This document shows positions 4,015 to 5,473 of a stretch of 5,473 bases of DNA, one piece after another. Source of the DNA: an uncultured Lachnospiraceae bacterium (GTDB lineage Bacteria; Bacillota_A; Clostridia; Lachnospirales; Lachnospiraceae); NCBI GenBank assembly GCA_947177885.1, contig CAMWWF010000220.1, forward strand, positions 1 through 5,473. The letters run 5' to 3'. The position numbers and the translations under genes are program-made. The stretch's first letter is position 1. The number at the start of each line of letters is the position of its first letter. The notes beneath the pieces are model-generated. The model made no database searches. It was not told the origin of the DNA and saw nothing but the letters and a program-made list of their open reading frames with translations.

Positions 4015-4512
4015 ATGGCGAAATTAACAGAGAAACAACGACGCTTTGCAGCTGAGTATTTAATTGACCTGAACGGCACACAGGCAGCCATAAGGGCCGG
4101 ATATTCTGCAAGAACGGCGAATGAACAGGCATCCCGGATGTTAGCAAATGTTAGCATTCAACAGGCTATTTCTGAAGCAATGGCAGAGCGGAGCAAGCGT
4201 ACCGGTGTAAACCAGGACCGGATCGTTCAGGAGCTGGCAAAAATTGCGTTTCTGAAGATAACGGATGTTGTGGATAGGGAAGGACGGATAAAGGAGAACG
4301 CAAGCGAGGAGGATCTGGCCTGTATTGAATCCATCAAGTACAAACATTCCGACACTGAGACCGGGAGCAGTACGGAAAGGGAAGTAAAGGCCGCATCCAA
4401 GCTGAAGGCCATGGAGCTGCTGGGAAAGCACCTGAGGATGTGGAATGACAGACTGGATGTGAATGTGGTTCAGCCTATTGTCATCAGCGGAGCGGACGCT
4501 CTTGAAGATTAG
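4015..4512 (+). CDS. terS: Phage terminase small subunit (Terminase_2 type)
   Basis: This 165-aa protein fits the Terminase_2 (PF03592) family, the DNA-recognition subunit that brings phage DNA to the packaging motor. The N-terminal block TEKQRRFAAEYLIDLNGTQA followed by AIRAGYSARTANEQASRML (residues 5-43) is the family helix-turn-helix. ERSKRTGVNQDRIVQELAKI (58-77) is the helical oligomerisation part, and KAASKLKAMELLGKHLRMW (125-143) is typical of the C-terminal portion. Length is normal. ATG 4015 gives the standard MAKLTEKQ start, though its Shine-Dalgarno (GGAGAGAAAGG, 3991-4001) is 13 nt away. An out-of-frame ATG at 4002 gives only 17 codons. The stop overlaps terL by 11 bases, so the two are coupled. 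It follows the late promoter and leader hairpin. Confidence 0.92.
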   Translation: MAKLTEKQRRFAAEYLIDLNGTQAAIRAGYSARTANEQASRMLANVSIQQAISEAMAERSKRTGVNQDRIVQELAKIAFLKITDVVDREGRIKENASEEDLACIESIKYKHSDTETGSSTEREVKAASKLKAMELLGKHLRMWNDRLDVNVVQPIVISGADALED

Positions 4513-5473
4513 CAGCCAGTATTTTTTTGACTATCAGAAGCGGATTCTGTTCCCGGCGCAGTACACGCTGACAAAATCCGGTAAGGCGAATGTCCGTCTG
4601 CCGGAAGTAGTCGGCAGGGGATACGGCACCTTCTGGCGGTACAAGGGCAGGTACCGGGTTTGTAAGGGCTCCCGTGCATCGAAGAAGTCAAAAACAACTG
4701 CCCTGTGGTACATCACCAGCATGATGGAGTATCCACAGGCAAACACGCTTGTGGTTCGGAAGACATTCAGGACGCTGAAGGATTCCTGTTTCACTGAACT
4801 GAAGTGGGCAATTCACCGCCTGGGGGTTGACGCATACTGGGATGTGAAGGAAAGCCCCCTTGAAATGACCTATAAGCCAACCGGCCAGAAGATCTATTTC
4901 CGCGGGTTGGATGATCCCCTGAAAGTCACTTCGATCACGGTTGACGTGGGCTGTCTGTGCTGGATGTGGATCGAGGAAGCATATGAGATCAGTTCAGAAG
5001 ATGATTTCAATATGCTTGACGAATCAATCCGCGGCGCGGTACCGGAGGAATCCGGGTTGTTCAAGCAGATCACGCTGACACTGAATCCATGGAATGAGCA
5101 TCATTGGATCAAAAAACGCTTTTTTGATGCGGATCCGGATGATGACATTCTGGCCATGACCACGAATTATCTCTGCAATGAGTGGCTGGACAAGGCAGAC
5201 CTGAAAGTCTTTGAGACAATGCGGAAGCAGAATCCCCGCCGTTATAAGGTGGCGGGACTGGGGGAATGGGGTATTGTTGACGGCCTGGTATATGAAAACT
5301 GGGAAGAAAGGCTTTTCAGCATTGAAGAAGTCAGGGCGGTTAAAGGAATCAAGACAGTTTTCGGCCTTGACTTTGGGTATACCAATGATCCCAGCGCCCT
5401 GTTCTGCGGGTTCATAGATCAGGAGAGCAAGACGCTCTGGGTCTTTGACGAAATGTATAAGTCCGGCATGAGC
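4502..5473 (+). CDS. terL: Phage terminase large subunit (Terminase_3 type), 3' end cut by window
   Basis: The first 324 residues of the packaging ATPase/nuclease are visible and the frame is open to the window edge. TTG 4502 is the only sensible start: no in-frame ATG occurs before the ATPase motifs. The start lies inside terS, with a GGAG (4489-4492) 9 nt upstream. The Walker A region is KGSRASKKSKTT (55-66), a family variant lacking the usual second glycine. Walker B is CLCWMWIEE (151-159). The coupling motif is TLNPWNEHHWIKKRFF (193-208), and the RNase H-like nuclease starts at VFGLDFGYTNDPSA (286-299), with Asp290 the probable first metal ligand. It would dock on the portal, cut concatemers and translocate DNA. 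The later nuclease acidic residues are beyond the window. Confidence 0.93.
   Translation, partial: MKISSQYFFDYQKRILFPAQYTLTKSGKANVRLPEVVGRGYGTFWRYKGRYRVCKGSRASKKSKTTALWYITSMMEYPQANTLVVRKTFRTLKDSCFTELKWAIHRLGVDAYWDVKESPLEMTYKPTGQKIYFRGLDDPLKVTSITVDVGCLCWMWIEEAYEISSEDDFNMLDESIRGAVPEESGLFKQITLTLNPWNEHHWIKKRFFDADPDDDILAMTTNYLCNEWLDKADLKVFETMRKQNPRRYKVAGLGEWGIVDGLVYENWEERLFSIEEVRAVKGIKTVFGLDFGYTNDPSALFCGFIDQESKTLWVFDEMYKSGMS

Noticed and set aside
4002..4055. ATG with better Shine-Dalgarno spacing than the terS start
   Set aside because: It opens only 17 codons in another frame, while the 4015 start gives the standard N-terminus of the family.

Overview
The window is part of a prophage or phage genome from a Gram-positive host, most likely a Clostridia/Lachnospiraceae-type gut Firmicute. 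The reasons are the strong purine-rich Shine-Dalgarno sites (AAGGAGG type), TTG and GTG starts at some genes, tightly packed small genes, and a late module opening with a two-subunit terminase. The host assignment rests on style and family resemblance only.

Left part (1-2753, plus strand): a run of small accessory/early genes. A small helical ORF interrupted by a stop (about 31-213) precedes a PAPS-reductase-family PP-loop protein with cysteine clusters (274-1395). A 19-aa ORF (1452-1511) then overlaps what looks like a deletion scar. There the N-terminus of a radical-SAM-like phage protein (1508-~1632) is joined, out of frame, to the C-terminal half of an ASCH-like phage protein (1621-1941). 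A Cys-rich small protein (1998-2297), a frameshifted 39-codon ORF (2294-2412) and a helical phage protein (2388-2753) follow with overlapping or near-overlapping ends. Two intergenic leaders, before 274 and before 1452, share a layout: an identical 10-nt AGAAAGGAGC block whose Shine-Dalgarno part can pair with a sequence 7-8 nt before the ATG.

Middle (2754-3430): a 51-bp diverged copy of part of the preceding gene, a strong hairpin, and a minus-strand Xre-type repressor (2909-3262). The 168-bp gap upstream of the repressor is rich in inverted repeats, including a perfect 16-bp palindrome, and separates it from a divergent plus-strand gene.

Right part (3431-5473, plus strand): a sigma-70 region-4-like/ArpU-type late regulator (3431-3847). 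It is followed at once by phased T-tracts ending in CG and an extended -10 box, which I read as its target late promoter. A leader with an intrinsic-terminator-like hairpin comes next, then the terminase small subunit (4015-4512) and the large subunit (from TTG 4502, running off the right edge). The simplest reading is a lysogeny/late switch: the Xre regulator and the late activator share a control region, and the activator turns on packaging genes.
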